DNA of 64,000 nt from Celeribacter baekdonensis B30 (GCF_000299875.1 NZ_AMRK01000007.1:62001-126000), one strand, 5' to 3'. Numbered from the stretch's first letter, positions 32,337-40,877 are shown. Translations and numbers: made by a program. The notes: a model not told the origin generated them from the sequence alone.

Positions 32337-33345
32337 TCTGAACCGGAGACCCGGCCAATTCGACTTTTTTCTTATTTACATCAATGTCGTAAAGACGTGC
32401 AGCGTTGAGGCCGAGGATCTTTTCTTTGATCTCATCGGTCAGTTGCACACCCCGTTCCTGGGCGATGTCTTCGGGGATTTGATAGTCCCAGAATTTCTCA
32501 ACCAACCATTTCGGCGTCCAGATCGCATAGTCCGAGCCAAACAACAGCTTGTCTTCACCCAGCCAGAACAACAGCTCTGCCATGATCTCGCCAAAATAGC
32601 GCGGACGCGAATGAATGAACGGCAACGCCACAGCCAAACCACCATAGACATTGGTTTCCTGCGTCGCGATCCAGCAGAACTCATCCAGACGCGGCAGTCC
32701 GCAATGTTCGATGATCCAGTTCAGGTTCTGGAAATCCGTCGCCGCATAGTCCACATCGCGCACATCAAACGCATCCATGGACAGGGGTGTGATTGTCGGG
32801 CCCTTGTGGACATGAACATTCTTGATGCCCAGCTTTTCGCAGAGTTCAAAGCATTTGTAAGCGGCCGGATCATTCAGCGCCCAGCCTTTGCTGTCGCCAT
32901 TCCATTCGGCCGTGTACATTTTCACGCCCTTAATGTCGAAGGTCTCTTTCATGTAGTGGATGTATTCCAGAGCCTTTTCGCCATCACGCGGATCGAACGA
33001 GCCGTTGACGATAAAGCGCTCAGGATGACGGGCGGCCATCGACGAGCTGCGCTCGATCGAGGAAAAGCCCTTTTTGTAGAAATCGTTGAGATAGGTCGAT
33101 TGGATGATCGCCATGTCGTCCGGGCCATCGACGAAGAGATCGCGATAGACGTCATCTTCGCTGTATTTTTCGAACTTCGATTTTTCCCAAAGCTCCTCGG
33201 ATGGGCTCAGGTTGGTATGATAGGCGTAGAAGCAATCAATGAATTGCTTGCCGTGGATATTCGCCTGATTTTCAGGGCTGCCGTCCCAAAAATGGGTGTG
33301 CCCGTCGAGTACGAAAATCTCTTTCCCCTCAGGTGTCTTGAACAT
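32323..33345 (-). CDS. Amidohydrolase-family (amidohydrolase 2) protein of the mim operon
   Basis: 340 residues from the ATG at 33345 (GGAGGAAACC just upstream). The N-terminus has the metal motif of the amidohydrolase superfamily (LDGHTHFWDG) and the rest fits a TIM barrel (later HVHKGPT, EHCGLPRLDEF and LFGSDYAIW with a likely metal aspartate). It is conserved beside monooxygenase genes of this type, with no assigned reaction. Folding or activation of the enzyme, or hydrolysis of an intermediate, remain possible. Confidence 0.85.
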   Translation of the reverse strand: MFKTPEGKEIFVLDGHTHFWDGSPENQANIHGKQFIDCFYAYHTNLSPSEELWEKSKFEKYSEDDVYRDLFVDGPDDMAIIQSTYLNDFYKKGFSSIERSSSMAARHPERFIVNGSFDPRDGEKALEYIHYMKETFDIKGVKMYTAEWNGDSKGWALNDPAAYKCFELCEKLGIKNVHVHKGPTITPLSMDAFDVRDVDYAATDFQNLNWIIEHCGLPRLDEFCWIATQETNVYGGLAVALPFIHSRPRYFGEIMAELLFWLGEDKLLFGSDYAIWTPKWLVEKFWDYQIPEDIAQERGVQLTDEIKEKILGLNAARLYDIDVNKKKVELAGSPVQIAAE

Positions 33346-33398
33346 GGTTTCCTCCCAAAGTGTCGTGGTGCGTTTGTGTTGATTTGGATGTTGGGTCA

Positions 33399-33422
33399 GA
33401 GGGCGCGAAGAACCGCGCCCTC
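33399..33422 (-). other. Hairpin between mimD and the amidohydrolase gene
   Basis: GAGGGCGCG and CGCGCCCTC pair over nine bases with a six-base loop. It sits directly after the four structural genes and has no T run, so partial termination or 3'-end protection of the mimABCD message is likely. Confidence 0.6.
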
Positions 33423-33436
33423 CCGTCCTTGCGTCA

Positions 33437-33805
33437 TCAAATGTATTCGAACACGTCATCCATGTTGCCGAAGAGGATCACCACGTTGTCATCCACGCGG
33501 ACCATGCGGCCATAGTGGGTGGAGGTGTTCACCTCAAAGATCTCAGCGGTCATTTCACGACCGAAGAATTCGCTGATCTCATCCATTTTGAAGATCAGCT
33601 TGCCTTCGCCATCCACCCGGATCGTCGCCGGGTTATAGGTGACCGTCACGTTCGGATCCTGCCCCATGAATTCGGCGATGGCACGGGCCTCGACCGAGTC
33701 ATTCATGGTGATCCCACACTGGTGTGAAATCGTTTGATCGAAGGTGATGTCCTTCATAGATTTGAAAATGTTCTGCTTGGAAGCATCACGGGCATTGATA
33801 GACAT
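33437..33805 (-). CDS. mimD: Monooxygenase coupling (effector) protein
   Basis: 122 residues, matching the small cofactor-free effector proteins of soluble diiron monooxygenases (MmoB/DmpM type). The TYNPATIRVDGEGKLIFKMDEI stretch, with the preceding IAEFMGQDPNVTV, is diagnostic. It binds the hydroxylase and tunes oxygen and substrate access. It is the fourth gene of the ABCD order seen in group 5 propane monooxygenases. Confidence 0.93.
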   Translation of the reverse strand: MSINARDASKQNIFKSMKDITFDQTISHQCGITMNDSVEARAIAEFMGQDPNVTVTYNPATIRVDGEGKLIFKMDEISEFFGREMTAEIFEVNTSTHYGRMVRVDDNVVILFGNMDDVFEYI

Positions 33806-33826
33806 TTCTCATTCCTTTTCAGAAAG

Positions 33827-34888
33827 TTAGCTGAGGCCCAACTCGGTGACGATCTGGCTGATCCGCTCATGCGAAACAGCTTTGACATCTTCGAACGATA
33901 CCGGCTTGGAATGCGGCTGCGACCAGATCGGCTGCAACGCGATGGCGGCTTTGTCGGCCAGGTCGCGGTGCTTCGCGAGCCAGCCTTTGAACAGCTTCCG
34001 GTTGTGATCGCCGTATTGTTCGTCGTTTGCCAACAGGTAAATCAGGTCCACGGTGTTCGCGAGGTTGCGCTCGTAATCCGCTTCTGCGGCCGAGATCACC
34101 GGCGGCGTGATGAAGTCGTTGTTGGCGGCTGCGGCCTGCATGAAGAAGCCGGACCGGATCAATTCGCCGACCAGAGGTTCGAACACGATGTTGATCGCGA
34201 AATATTGCTCGAGGTAATCCTCACAGCCCATGATCGTCTCGATCGCTTCGCGGGTCGGCTGCCAGATCGGATCTTCGAGCCAGCATTTTTTGCCCAGCTC
34301 ATCGTCCCACCCTTCAAGATCCATGCCGATTTCGGCCAGATACAAGGTGATGTCCTGTGCAAGGCGCATCTTGTAGGACGAGTTCGTCAAGGTGGCGTTG
34401 TTGATCATCTGGGAGTAGCCATAGCGCTGCGCCTGCATCAGCGAGGTGCCAAGACCAAATTCGGCATGTTTCCATGCGCCCAAATGTTTTTGCAGGATCA
34501 TCTGCCAGTTTTTGTCGAAAGACCGCGGTGCACCGGCGCGGCGCGCATTGGTGATCACGCTTTGCACCATGCTCTCGATCTTGGACTGGCGCTGATAGTG
34601 GGTGCGTTCCCATTCTTGGTCGGGGGCGCGGAAAGCGTGCCAGTTGCTCGACAGCGCGGCCGTGCTGTCTTTCGTGTAGGCCCCGCCGCCTTTTCCGCCC
34701 TCGAATTCAATGATCCAGTTTTGGATCAGGTAGCGCTCGGGATCGGGTTGTACGTCAACTGTGACGTCTTCGTAATGGGTTGCCCGTTTGCCGCGCGGTT
34801 CGAAATAGTTGTAGCGGCGGCTGGTTGAGCCGACGAATGTTGCGGCACCGGCGGCGCCGGATCCTACTGAGCTTGATGTTGCTACCAT
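33827..34888 (-). CDS. mimC: Monooxygenase small hydroxylase (beta) subunit
   Basis: 353 residues. It resembles the beta subunit of soluble diiron hydroxylases: ferritin-like helices without the full ligand set, an N-terminal glycine/serine-rich stretch (first ~25 residues), then the YNYFEPRGKRATHYEDVTVD block typical of propane and toluene monooxygenase beta subunits. It pairs with MimA in the hydroxylase dimer. Confidence 0.93.
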   Translation of the reverse strand: MVATSSSVGSGAAGAATFVGSTSRRYNYFEPRGKRATHYEDVTVDVQPDPERYLIQNWIIEFEGGKGGGAYTKDSTAALSSNWHAFRAPDQEWERTHYQRQSKIESMVQSVITNARRAGAPRSFDKNWQMILQKHLGAWKHAEFGLGTSLMQAQRYGYSQMINNATLTNSSYKMRLAQDITLYLAEIGMDLEGWDDELGKKCWLEDPIWQPTREAIETIMGCEDYLEQYFAINIVFEPLVGELIRSGFFMQAAAANNDFITPPVISAAEADYERNLANTVDLIYLLANDEQYGDHNRKLFKGWLAKHRDLADKAAIALQPIWSQPHSKPVSFEDVKAVSHERISQIVTELGLS

Positions 34889-34936
34889 TGTAGCCTCCCT
34901 TTGGTTGGTTTCACGTCACTAGCGTTCGAGCCGGGT

Positions 34937-35995
34937 TCAATGGCCCGAAGAACCGGAAGTGGGCGTGAACTTGTCGTAGAAAATGCGGTCTGTTTCGAAG
35001 TTGCGCATGAACAAAACGGGTGTCAGCGCGTCGATCATCGGCGGCGGTCCACAGGCATACACGTCCCCCTCCCCGTCGCAGTCGATCTCCTTCAACCGCG
35101 CATCGACGCATTCATGGACAAAGCCGCGCTCGCCGGCCCATCCGCTGTCGTCAGCCTCATGGCTGAGCACCGGAATGAACTCGACATTCGGGTGGGCGTC
35201 GGTCAACGCCTTGATCTCGTCCAGTTTGAAAAGGTCGCTTTGAGACCGCGCGCCGTAGAAGAAATAGATCGAGCGCTCTTCTCCGCTGACCACCTGATCG
35301 TTCAAAATCGACCAAACAGGCGACATCCCGGACCCGGCTCCGACAAGGATCACTGGCCCGTCTCGTCCTTCGCGTCGGAAGCACATCCCGTAGGGCCCTT
35401 CGATTTCGACTTCGGCTCCGGCTTTGATGCCGCCATCGTCGAGTTCGTTGGAGAACCGTCCGTCAGGGTATTTTTTGATGATGAAGCCGAGTTTTTGGGC
35501 TTCGCTCGGCGGATTTGCCATGGAGAACGAGCGTGTAATCTTCTCCCCTTTTTCCGTTTTGACTGTGATGTCGACATATTGACCCGCCCAAAATTTGAGA
35601 GGCGCATCCAGTTCAATTTGAACAGCGCGAATGTCATGGGTCAGTTTTTGGAAATCGACGATCTTGCCGGAATACTGCTTCACCGGGATCGACTTGGACA
35701 GAACCTCTTCGTCATAGTTCAACAGTTCGATATCAATGTCGCTGTAGGCATGCGCGCGGCACATCAGGATATGCCCGCTGTCTTTCTCCATGTCATTCAA
35801 CGCGAAGGTGGAGTATTTCAACATCTCCGTTTCGCCATTCAGCTTGACGCATTTACACGCCGAGCATTGCCCTTCCTTGCACCCGTGAGGTAGCGCGATC
35901 CCCTGCCGGAACGCGGCGTCGAGAATGGTTTCGTCTTCCTCGACTTCAAACTCCACTCCGACCGGTTCCAACCGGACAGTATAAATATCCGTCAT
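34937..35995 (-). CDS. mimB: Monooxygenase reductase component
   Basis: 352 residues from the ATG at 35995 (GGGAGGACACA upstream). The N-terminal 90 residues are a plant-type ferredoxin domain with cysteines at 39, 44, 47 and 79. Then come an FAD-binding domain (RSFSMANPP at 155-163) and an NAD domain (GAGSGMSP at 219-226). It passes electrons from NADH through FAD and 2Fe-2S to the hydroxylase. Its place between the large and small hydroxylase genes is the prm/mim order. Confidence 0.94.
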   Translation of the reverse strand: MTDIYTVRLEPVGVEFEVEEDETILDAAFRQGIALPHGCKEGQCSACKCVKLNGETEMLKYSTFALNDMEKDSGHILMCRAHAYSDIDIELLNYDEEVLSKSIPVKQYSGKIVDFQKLTHDIRAVQIELDAPLKFWAGQYVDITVKTEKGEKITRSFSMANPPSEAQKLGFIIKKYPDGRFSNELDDGGIKAGAEVEIEGPYGMCFRREGRDGPVILVGAGSGMSPVWSILNDQVVSGEERSIYFFYGARSQSDLFKLDEIKALTDAHPNVEFIPVLSHEADDSGWAGERGFVHECVDARLKEIDCDGEGDVYACGPPPMIDALTPVLFMRNFETDRIFYDKFTPTSGSSGH

Positions 35996-36041
35996 TGTGT
36001 CCTCCCTATCCACAGCGTGCAGACATTGCACACCGGGTGGA

Positions 36042-36062
36042 GGGGGCCGTCAGTCGGCCCCC
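36042..36062 (-). other. Hairpin between mimA and mimB
   Basis: GGGGGCCG and CGGCCCCC pair over eight bases with a five-base loop, 12 bases past the mimA stop on the minus strand. It could raise mimA message stability relative to the rest of the operon, since more hydroxylase than reductase is needed. Confidence 0.6.
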
Positions 36063-36073
36063 GCCGTGTTGGT

Positions 36074-37738
36074 TTAGTTGCAGGGGTTGATGGTGAAGCC
36101 TTCGCGATACTTGGCGATATGCGCATCGCGATCCGTATCCGACATTGCGCGCAGCATGTTCAGCGGCGACCGCAGCGTGTGACCACGCACATGCTCGAGC
36201 TTCCACATATCCTTGTTGTCGAACCGCAGGTGCGGCTGAGCGACAAGGGTTTCGCCATCTTCGCGGACGAAGTTCAGATCCTTGATGGCATCCGCCAGAT
36301 CCCAACCGTCGTAGACGCTTTCCCATTCGCGTTTGCCCGAGAATTTGCCCATCGCAGGCGTTGGGCGGCCCTCGTATTCATCCGAGAACGCAGAGACTGC
36401 GGTCCAGCGATCCAGCTCATGCGCAAAGGTGTGCCACTGGCCGTCGATCTGATCGACAACGATGTCTTCACGGACGACACATGGCACCAAGCTCGACCAG
36501 CACCGATGCGGATAGACGTAGCCGGTGTCTTCGTTGAAGGTGACGACCGTTTCACCCGGCTTCGACAGTTTGGAGTACCATTTCCAGAAATCACCGAACT
36601 CGGCATACCAACCCGGATATTTGTGCTCGAACCATTCGAAATCTTTTTCGGTCTGAGCTTCGATCCGCCAGAAGTTGACAGGCCAGCCAACGGCAAAGAA
36701 CTGAGCGATCTTGTGAACGTAGTTCTTCTTGGTGATCCGGTTCCAGGCTTCCTGGACGTCATCGTGGTGGACTTTCACACCATACTTCTCAAGCGGAAGC
36801 ATGTAGGTCCGGTAGTAGTCTTCAAAGATCCAGCGGTGCCACATTTCCGCATAGGACTCTTTGTCCTTGTCGCGGTTGGTGGTGCCGTATTCGATCAGCG
36901 TACCGATGGCGGCGTCAACGATGGCGTGGTTTTGCCAGAACGCGTAACGCAGATCGCGTTCCAAAAGCAGGTGGTTCTCCGGCTCTTTGAGCGCGGCCAT
37001 CAACATCGAGTGGCCGTTGCCAATGTGACGGCTTTCATCGGACTGAACCGACAAGAACACGGTGGGCAGCGCGTAGTCGCCATTGCGGGCGGCTTCCGAC
37101 GGCATGGCCACGAAAAGCGTGTTGGTAAAGGCCGTTTCGGCAACCACGGTCAAATACATACAGGCCGAAGTCATCACGTCCCCGGTGATGAAGCCTTCGC
37201 CAAATTGGCGACCGATCGTGGTGGCATAGCATTTGCCAAACGCTTCTTCGGTGATGTCGAACCCGGCCGGGTCGATGTAGTTTTCCATGTACCATTTTTT
37301 CAGGTTCATCTGAATCGTGGAGTGGCGGAATTCATCCACCATCTGCATGGTAAACCCGGTCCGCAGATCTTCGCCCGGTGCCAGACGTGCAATCATCGCC
37401 ATGGAGCGTGCGGCCGAAATTTCCGGGAAAGGGATGATGGCCAAGAAGAGCTTCATCCATTCCACCCAACGGGGTTGAACGTTGCGGAACATGTCACCGC
37501 GCAAAGCGGCGTCAAGTGCACCATAAACCCGGTTGTCCTTTTCTTCCTGCATCGGGAAGTAGGAGCGCAGAACCTGTTTCATCGGGTCGCGCGGCGCCTT
37601 GGTGATTTTGTAATCCGTCGGGAAGGTGCTGGCTTCCTGCACATAAGAAGGGTTCCAACCAAGATCGGAAATCTTCTTGGTGGCCTCCCCCACCGAAATC
37701 CCACGCTGAGACGTGATTTTATTAAGCGTTAAAGTCAT
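36074..37738 (-). CDS. mimA: Monooxygenase large hydroxylase (alpha) subunit
   Basis: 554 residues from the ATG at 37738 (AAGGAGG upstream). All six diiron ligands of soluble diiron monooxygenases can be placed: Glu106, Glu136 and His139 (DEFRH), Glu201, Glu235 and His238 (DESRH). Length and gene order point to the propane/acetone/phenol-oxidising MimA/PrmA group rather than methane or toluene enzymes. It is the first gene of an operon with a sigma-54 type promoter about 250 bases upstream. Confidence 0.95.
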   Translation of the reverse strand: MTLTLNKITSQRGISVGEATKKISDLGWNPSYVQEASTFPTDYKITKAPRDPMKQVLRSYFPMQEEKDNRVYGALDAALRGDMFRNVQPRWVEWMKLFLAIIPFPEISAARSMAMIARLAPGEDLRTGFTMQMVDEFRHSTIQMNLKKWYMENYIDPAGFDITEEAFGKCYATTIGRQFGEGFITGDVMTSACMYLTVVAETAFTNTLFVAMPSEAARNGDYALPTVFLSVQSDESRHIGNGHSMLMAALKEPENHLLLERDLRYAFWQNHAIVDAAIGTLIEYGTTNRDKDKESYAEMWHRWIFEDYYRTYMLPLEKYGVKVHHDDVQEAWNRITKKNYVHKIAQFFAVGWPVNFWRIEAQTEKDFEWFEHKYPGWYAEFGDFWKWYSKLSKPGETVVTFNEDTGYVYPHRCWSSLVPCVVREDIVVDQIDGQWHTFAHELDRWTAVSAFSDEYEGRPTPAMGKFSGKREWESVYDGWDLADAIKDLNFVREDGETLVAQPHLRFDNKDMWKLEHVRGHTLRSPLNMLRAMSDTDRDAHIAKYREGFTINPCN

Positions 37739-37986
37739 GCCATGAGCCTCCTTAAAGCTCTGCAACCGGAACCCCGGTCACCTGTTGGCGGCTTTTGCCG
37801 TTGCGTTTGAGCGCCGGGGTTCAATCTCCAGCGGCGCCGGTTTTCGGCAAAGGTTGAAAAGATCGACATCCTTGCGATGGCCGGCATGTGCCTTGGCCGA
37901 TCACCCGAATGCCCTCACTCCCTATCCTTCGTTCTTTGAGGCTGCCCCGCGTGGAGCAGTTGCTCGCGTCTTGTGCAGGTCTTGTT

Positions 37987-38001
37987 GCAAACGGCGTTCC
38001 A
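37987..38001 (-). promoter_or_regulatory. Sigma-54 (-24/-12) promoter of the mim operon
   Basis: On the minus strand TGGAAC-GCCGT-TTGC keeps the GG and GC anchors of the sigma-54 consensus TGGCAC-N5-TTGC at the right spacing. It lies about 250 bases before mimA, and an RpoN paralog and a GAFTGA activator are encoded in the same locus. Confidence 0.75.
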
Positions 38002-38040
38002 CAATTCGGAAAACCCGTGCCTCAAACGCGAGAAAATATT

Positions 38041-38053
38041 TAAACTATTGTTT
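38041..38053. promoter_or_regulatory. Candidate IHF site
   Basis: Minus-strand AAACAATAGTTTA fits WATCAANNNNTTR with one mismatch, inside an AT-rich tract about 45 bases upstream of the -24 element and below the putative activator repeats. DNA bending here would help the activator reach sigma-54 polymerase. Confidence 0.45.
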
Positions 38054-38163
38054 ATATTATATATTTTTTGTTAATTTATTTTGCACACCCAAAATCCGGC
38101 TCTTCCCCGTCCTGAGTGAAATGGACATATTGTCGCATATTGTGTCACTCGGACGGTCCGCAG

Positions 38164-38187
38164 AGTTACGAAGCGTTACACGTTACA
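38164..38187. promoter_or_regulatory. Candidate activator binding repeats (UAS)
   Basis: On the minus strand there are two adjacent GTGTAAC words and a third GTAAC 12 bases further on. They are 160-185 bases upstream of the -24 element, the normal distance for a sigma-54 enhancer. Binding by the MimR-type activator is an inference. Confidence 0.45.
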
Positions 38188-38363
38188 CTTGACGCATTTT
38201 ACACTCTGCCCGGACGGGCTCAGGCGGCCAAAAAACGCAGTGCTCAGAGCGTGATGCTCAAAATGCAATATGCCGAGCATTCGCCCGGCACGTTGTGTGG
38301 ATAGTCCTCGAAAATTTCGCCCTGACGCGGGAGGTTTTGACGCCTTAAAATCGCACTGAAACC

Positions 38364-39608
38364 TCAGGCGTAAAGGCGCCGTTTCGCCGCGGATGCAAGA
38401 CCGATTTCCTGACGATATTTCGATACGATACGTCGGGACACGGTGATGCCTTCCACATGCAACAGCGCCGTCAAGCGACGATCGGACAGCGGATGTGCGG
38501 AATCCTCAGTGGCAAGAAGGGCCCGGATGCGCGCCTGAACTTTGGGTTTGGAATCTGTCATACCAACCGAAGCCGCCCCGGCGCAAAGCACCCGCGCCGC
38601 GATCACGCCATGGGGACCTTCGATCAACAACCCATTCAACACCCGGCTCACGGTGCTCGCATGATACCCGGTGATCTGCGCGATTTCGGACATGGTCATC
38701 GGCTGCAACGCTTCGGCCCCGGTGTGGAAATACGCGCTTTGTCGATCCACCAAGACCCGCACCACCTGCTTTACTGCGGACTGCCGTAACTCCAATGCTT
38801 GTTTCAGCGCCCGCGCCCGCGCAAGCGCCTCACGCAACGCGGGGGTCTGCCCGGCTTTTGGCATCGGTAAAATCGACACTTCGGACGCGCGCGCGGAGAG
38901 AAATTCGATCTCCCACCCCGTCGCAGATAACGTCACCCTGACATCCGGTTCACGCAAAAGCGTCGCATCCGTCATGAAAACAGCACCCGGTTTCGGGTTC
39001 AGCCGACGGATCACCGACAGACAGGACGTCACCTCCTCCATCTCAAGACCAGCCACTTTGGCCAGACAGGCGGGACCGCCTTTTTCAAACGCCTCCAGAT
39101 GGGCCAAAACCCGCCCCATGGTCTCGGTCATGGCGTCCTGATCTTCCAACTGAAGCCGCAAACACTCTTCGAGAGTCCGGGCGAAAAGCCCCGCCGGTTC
39201 AACACGCTTCTGGATGATCTTCAGCGCCGTTTCGACCACCTCAGCCCGCATATCCAGCGTCTCGGCGATCTGGGCCACCGACCGGCCAAGCCAGCCGGAT
39301 GGATCAAGTTCCTCGATCAAGGCGGTGACCAGTTTTTCCAGCTGCCCGCCTTGTAAAATCAACCCGGCCAGCTCGCGAAAGACATGATCATAGAGGCTTG
39401 AGGCGTCTTCAACGGCGGTCATTTCAAGAACATCCGTCGCACTGACACCGCCCGCGCTGCGCGGACGCAGCACGATCATCGGATTGTCCCGCGCGGTCTG
39501 TGCAATATGATCATCCAACTCGGCCGACGACATGTTCAACACCTCGATCACCTGACCGATTTTGAACACCTGTGTCTGTCTGGCGCGCATACGTATGGCT
39601 AGCGTCAT
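38364..39608 (-). CDS. rpoN: RNA polymerase sigma-54 factor paralog
   Basis: 414 residues from the ATG at 39608 (GGGAG upstream), shorter than most RpoN. The N-terminal activator-interacting region is recognisable but diverged and less glutamine-rich (RQTQVFKIGQVIEVLNMSSAEL). The core-binding part, the helix-turn-helix (MSEIAQITGYHASTVSRVLNG) and the RpoN box (SRRIVSKYRQEIGL) are present. Its place directly upstream of the mim promoter suggests a copy dedicated to this locus. Multiple non-equivalent rpoN genes are known in Rhodobacter. Confidence 0.92.
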   Translation of the reverse strand: MTLAIRMRARQTQVFKIGQVIEVLNMSSAELDDHIAQTARDNPMIVLRPRSAGGVSATDVLEMTAVEDASSLYDHVFRELAGLILQGGQLEKLVTALIEELDPSGWLGRSVAQIAETLDMRAEVVETALKIIQKRVEPAGLFARTLEECLRLQLEDQDAMTETMGRVLAHLEAFEKGGPACLAKVAGLEMEEVTSCLSVIRRLNPKPGAVFMTDATLLREPDVRVTLSATGWEIEFLSARASEVSILPMPKAGQTPALREALARARALKQALELRQSAVKQVVRVLVDRQSAYFHTGAEALQPMTMSEIAQITGYHASTVSRVLNGLLIEGPHGVIAARVLCAGAASVGMTDSKPKVQARIRALLATEDSAHPLSDRRLTALLHVEGITVSRRIVSKYRQEIGLASAAKRRLYA

Positions 39609-39621
39609 CTCATTCTCCCTC

Positions 39622-39660
39622 TGTCCCTCTCGGGACAACTCCTCCGTCCCGGTTGGGACA
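39622..39660. promoter_or_regulatory. Tandem dyad operators between rpoN and the next gene
   Basis: Two copies of the dyad GTCCC-N4-GGGAC lie 23 bases apart centre to centre (39623-39636 and 39646-39659), each followed by ACA. They overlap the region between the divergent rpoN and 324-residue gene starts (119 bases). This spacing, about two helical turns, is typical of cooperative binding of a dimeric regulator. Confidence 0.6.
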
Positions 39661-39726
39661 AAACTCTGGCCATGTGCGCGATGGCCGGGTTATCGTGGCT
39701 TAACTGAAACCCGGACACGCAGCCCG

Positions 39727-40701
39727 ATGCACAAGACCGATCCGACTGGCGGAACACTCCCTTTCGAATACGCGCCACCCGAACTGTCCTATCCCGGCCT
39801 CTCGCCACAGCTTTTGGCACGGGTGAAACAGCTTTGGGCCGCGCAAGGGTTGGACTTCGATCGCCACTGGCGCGACGGGGTGCGCAGCCTGCCGGGGTTC
39901 CGGGCCTTGCCGCGCGTTGAGAACGCGCCCAACAGCGCCGAGGTGGATCTGGTCTTTCTGTTTGACCAATGCATTCTCTGGGTCCGGGCGTTGCACGCGG
40001 GGACAAGTTGCGGACGCACTCATCACATCGAAGGCCTGACCCCGGCGCAATGGCACGGGCTTGCGGCCCTGTCTGCGCGGCTGACCGAACAACTCAGCGC
40101 CCTGCGGCTTTTGGCATTGACCGACCTGCCGATGCCCGCCATGCAAATCGCCCGGTCGATTTCCGAAGATGTGGATATGGCGCTGGTCCTGCTGATCCGC
40201 CCCAAACTTGCACAACGGTTTGCCGACTGCCAAAGCGTTGAAGAGGCGAATGAATTTTGGCGGCGTCACATCGCGGGCGGGCGGGTTTTTCGGACCATTT
40301 CCGAAAAGCTCTATACCGTTGGCATTGATCACTCCGCCGACACCGACTATGCGAAATGGCGCAAGACGGTGCTGACCACGCTGGGCGCGGCGGTGCACAG
40401 CAACGCGCTCAATACCCATGTTCCGACCCGCCAACAGGACAACGTGCTGGTGAATGACGACAGCTTGCATTTTGCCACGTTTCGGATTCATGAACTCTGT
40501 GCCTTCGCTCAACTGGTGGAGCCGGATTTGACGAAAATATTGGATCTGGCGGGCGCAACAGCCGCCAATACACCCTCTGCAACCGACCCGCTTGCGCAGC
40601 TGGCCGGACCGTTGAACAGTATACTTGTGAGCCAAATTCAAAGGCTGACGGCTCCCGGAACGACGCCCACCGGAGTGCGGCAGGCGTCAAAGTTCCATTA
40701 G
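39727..40701 (+). CDS. Unknown protein, 324 residues
   Basis: I set the start at the ATG at 39727 because the extension up to 39562 overlaps the rpoN gene. The predicted protein is soluble, without signal peptide, and mainly helical, with a histidine pair in GRTHHIEGL and a conserved-looking block from LARSI-like IARSISEDVDMALVLLIRPKLA to EANEFWRRHIAGG. I do not recognise a family. Divergent from rpoN across the tandem dyads; its stop overlaps the stop of the small convergent gene by three bases. Confidence 0.75.
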   Translation: MHKTDPTGGTLPFEYAPPELSYPGLSPQLLARVKQLWAAQGLDFDRHWRDGVRSLPGFRALPRVENAPNSAEVDLVFLFDQCILWVRALHAGTSCGRTHHIEGLTPAQWHGLAALSARLTEQLSALRLLALTDLPMPAMQIARSISEDVDMALVLLIRPKLAQRFADCQSVEEANEFWRRHIAGGRVFRTISEKLYTVGIDHSADTDYAKWRKTVLTTLGAAVHSNALNTHVPTRQQDNVLVNDDSLHFATFRIHELCAFAQLVEPDLTKILDLAGATAANTPSATDPLAQLAGPLNSILVSQIQRLTAPGTTPTGVRQASKFH

Positions 40702-40877
40702 TGTTTGAGGTCTTCGGCTTGGCCAAGGCGGTTTTCGGCAACCCAGCGCGCGGCCAGAACAAGTGCCCCTGCCGCGAAATCTTTGCCGTGCTCCTCAACC
40801 ATCTCTTCGGCCACTTTCGCCAGTGCCTGGAAAAAACGGTCCTTGCTTTGTTCTTCTGTAGTCAATGCTTGTGTCAT
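40698..40877 (-). CDS. Small unknown protein, 59 residues
   Basis: Starts at the ATG at 40877 with a GAGAAGGA site, 22 bases after the WD40-like gene ends, so it is the last gene of that operon. The sequence is short, helical and charged (DRFFQALAKVAEEMVEEHG, then AAGALVLAARWVAENRLG). No family is recognised. The small size and acidic helix would suit a protein that binds a larger partner such as the WD40-like propeller, but this is a guess. Confidence 0.65.
   Translation of the reverse strand: MTQALTTEEQSKDRFFQALAKVAEEMVEEHGKDFAAGALVLAARWVAENRLGQAEDLKH

Larger units (their letters stand above)
37739..38363. other. Long regulatory region upstream of mimA
   Basis: 625 bases without a gene. 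It holds a -24/-12 promoter (37987-38001), a candidate IHF site (38041-38053) in a strongly AT-rich tract (38030-38090) and direct GTGTAAC repeats (38164-38187). The part nearest 38363 is the 3' flank of the rpoN paralog. The leader between the promoter and mimA would be about 240 bases. Confidence 0.7.

Noticed and set aside
36017-37732. 571-codon plus-strand frame across mimA
   Set aside because: Antisense shadow; mimA with all diiron ligands is on the minus strand.
39562-39726. N-terminal extension of the 324-residue protein
   Set aside because: It overlaps the 5' end of rpoN and the dyad operators; the ATG at 39727 is a better start.
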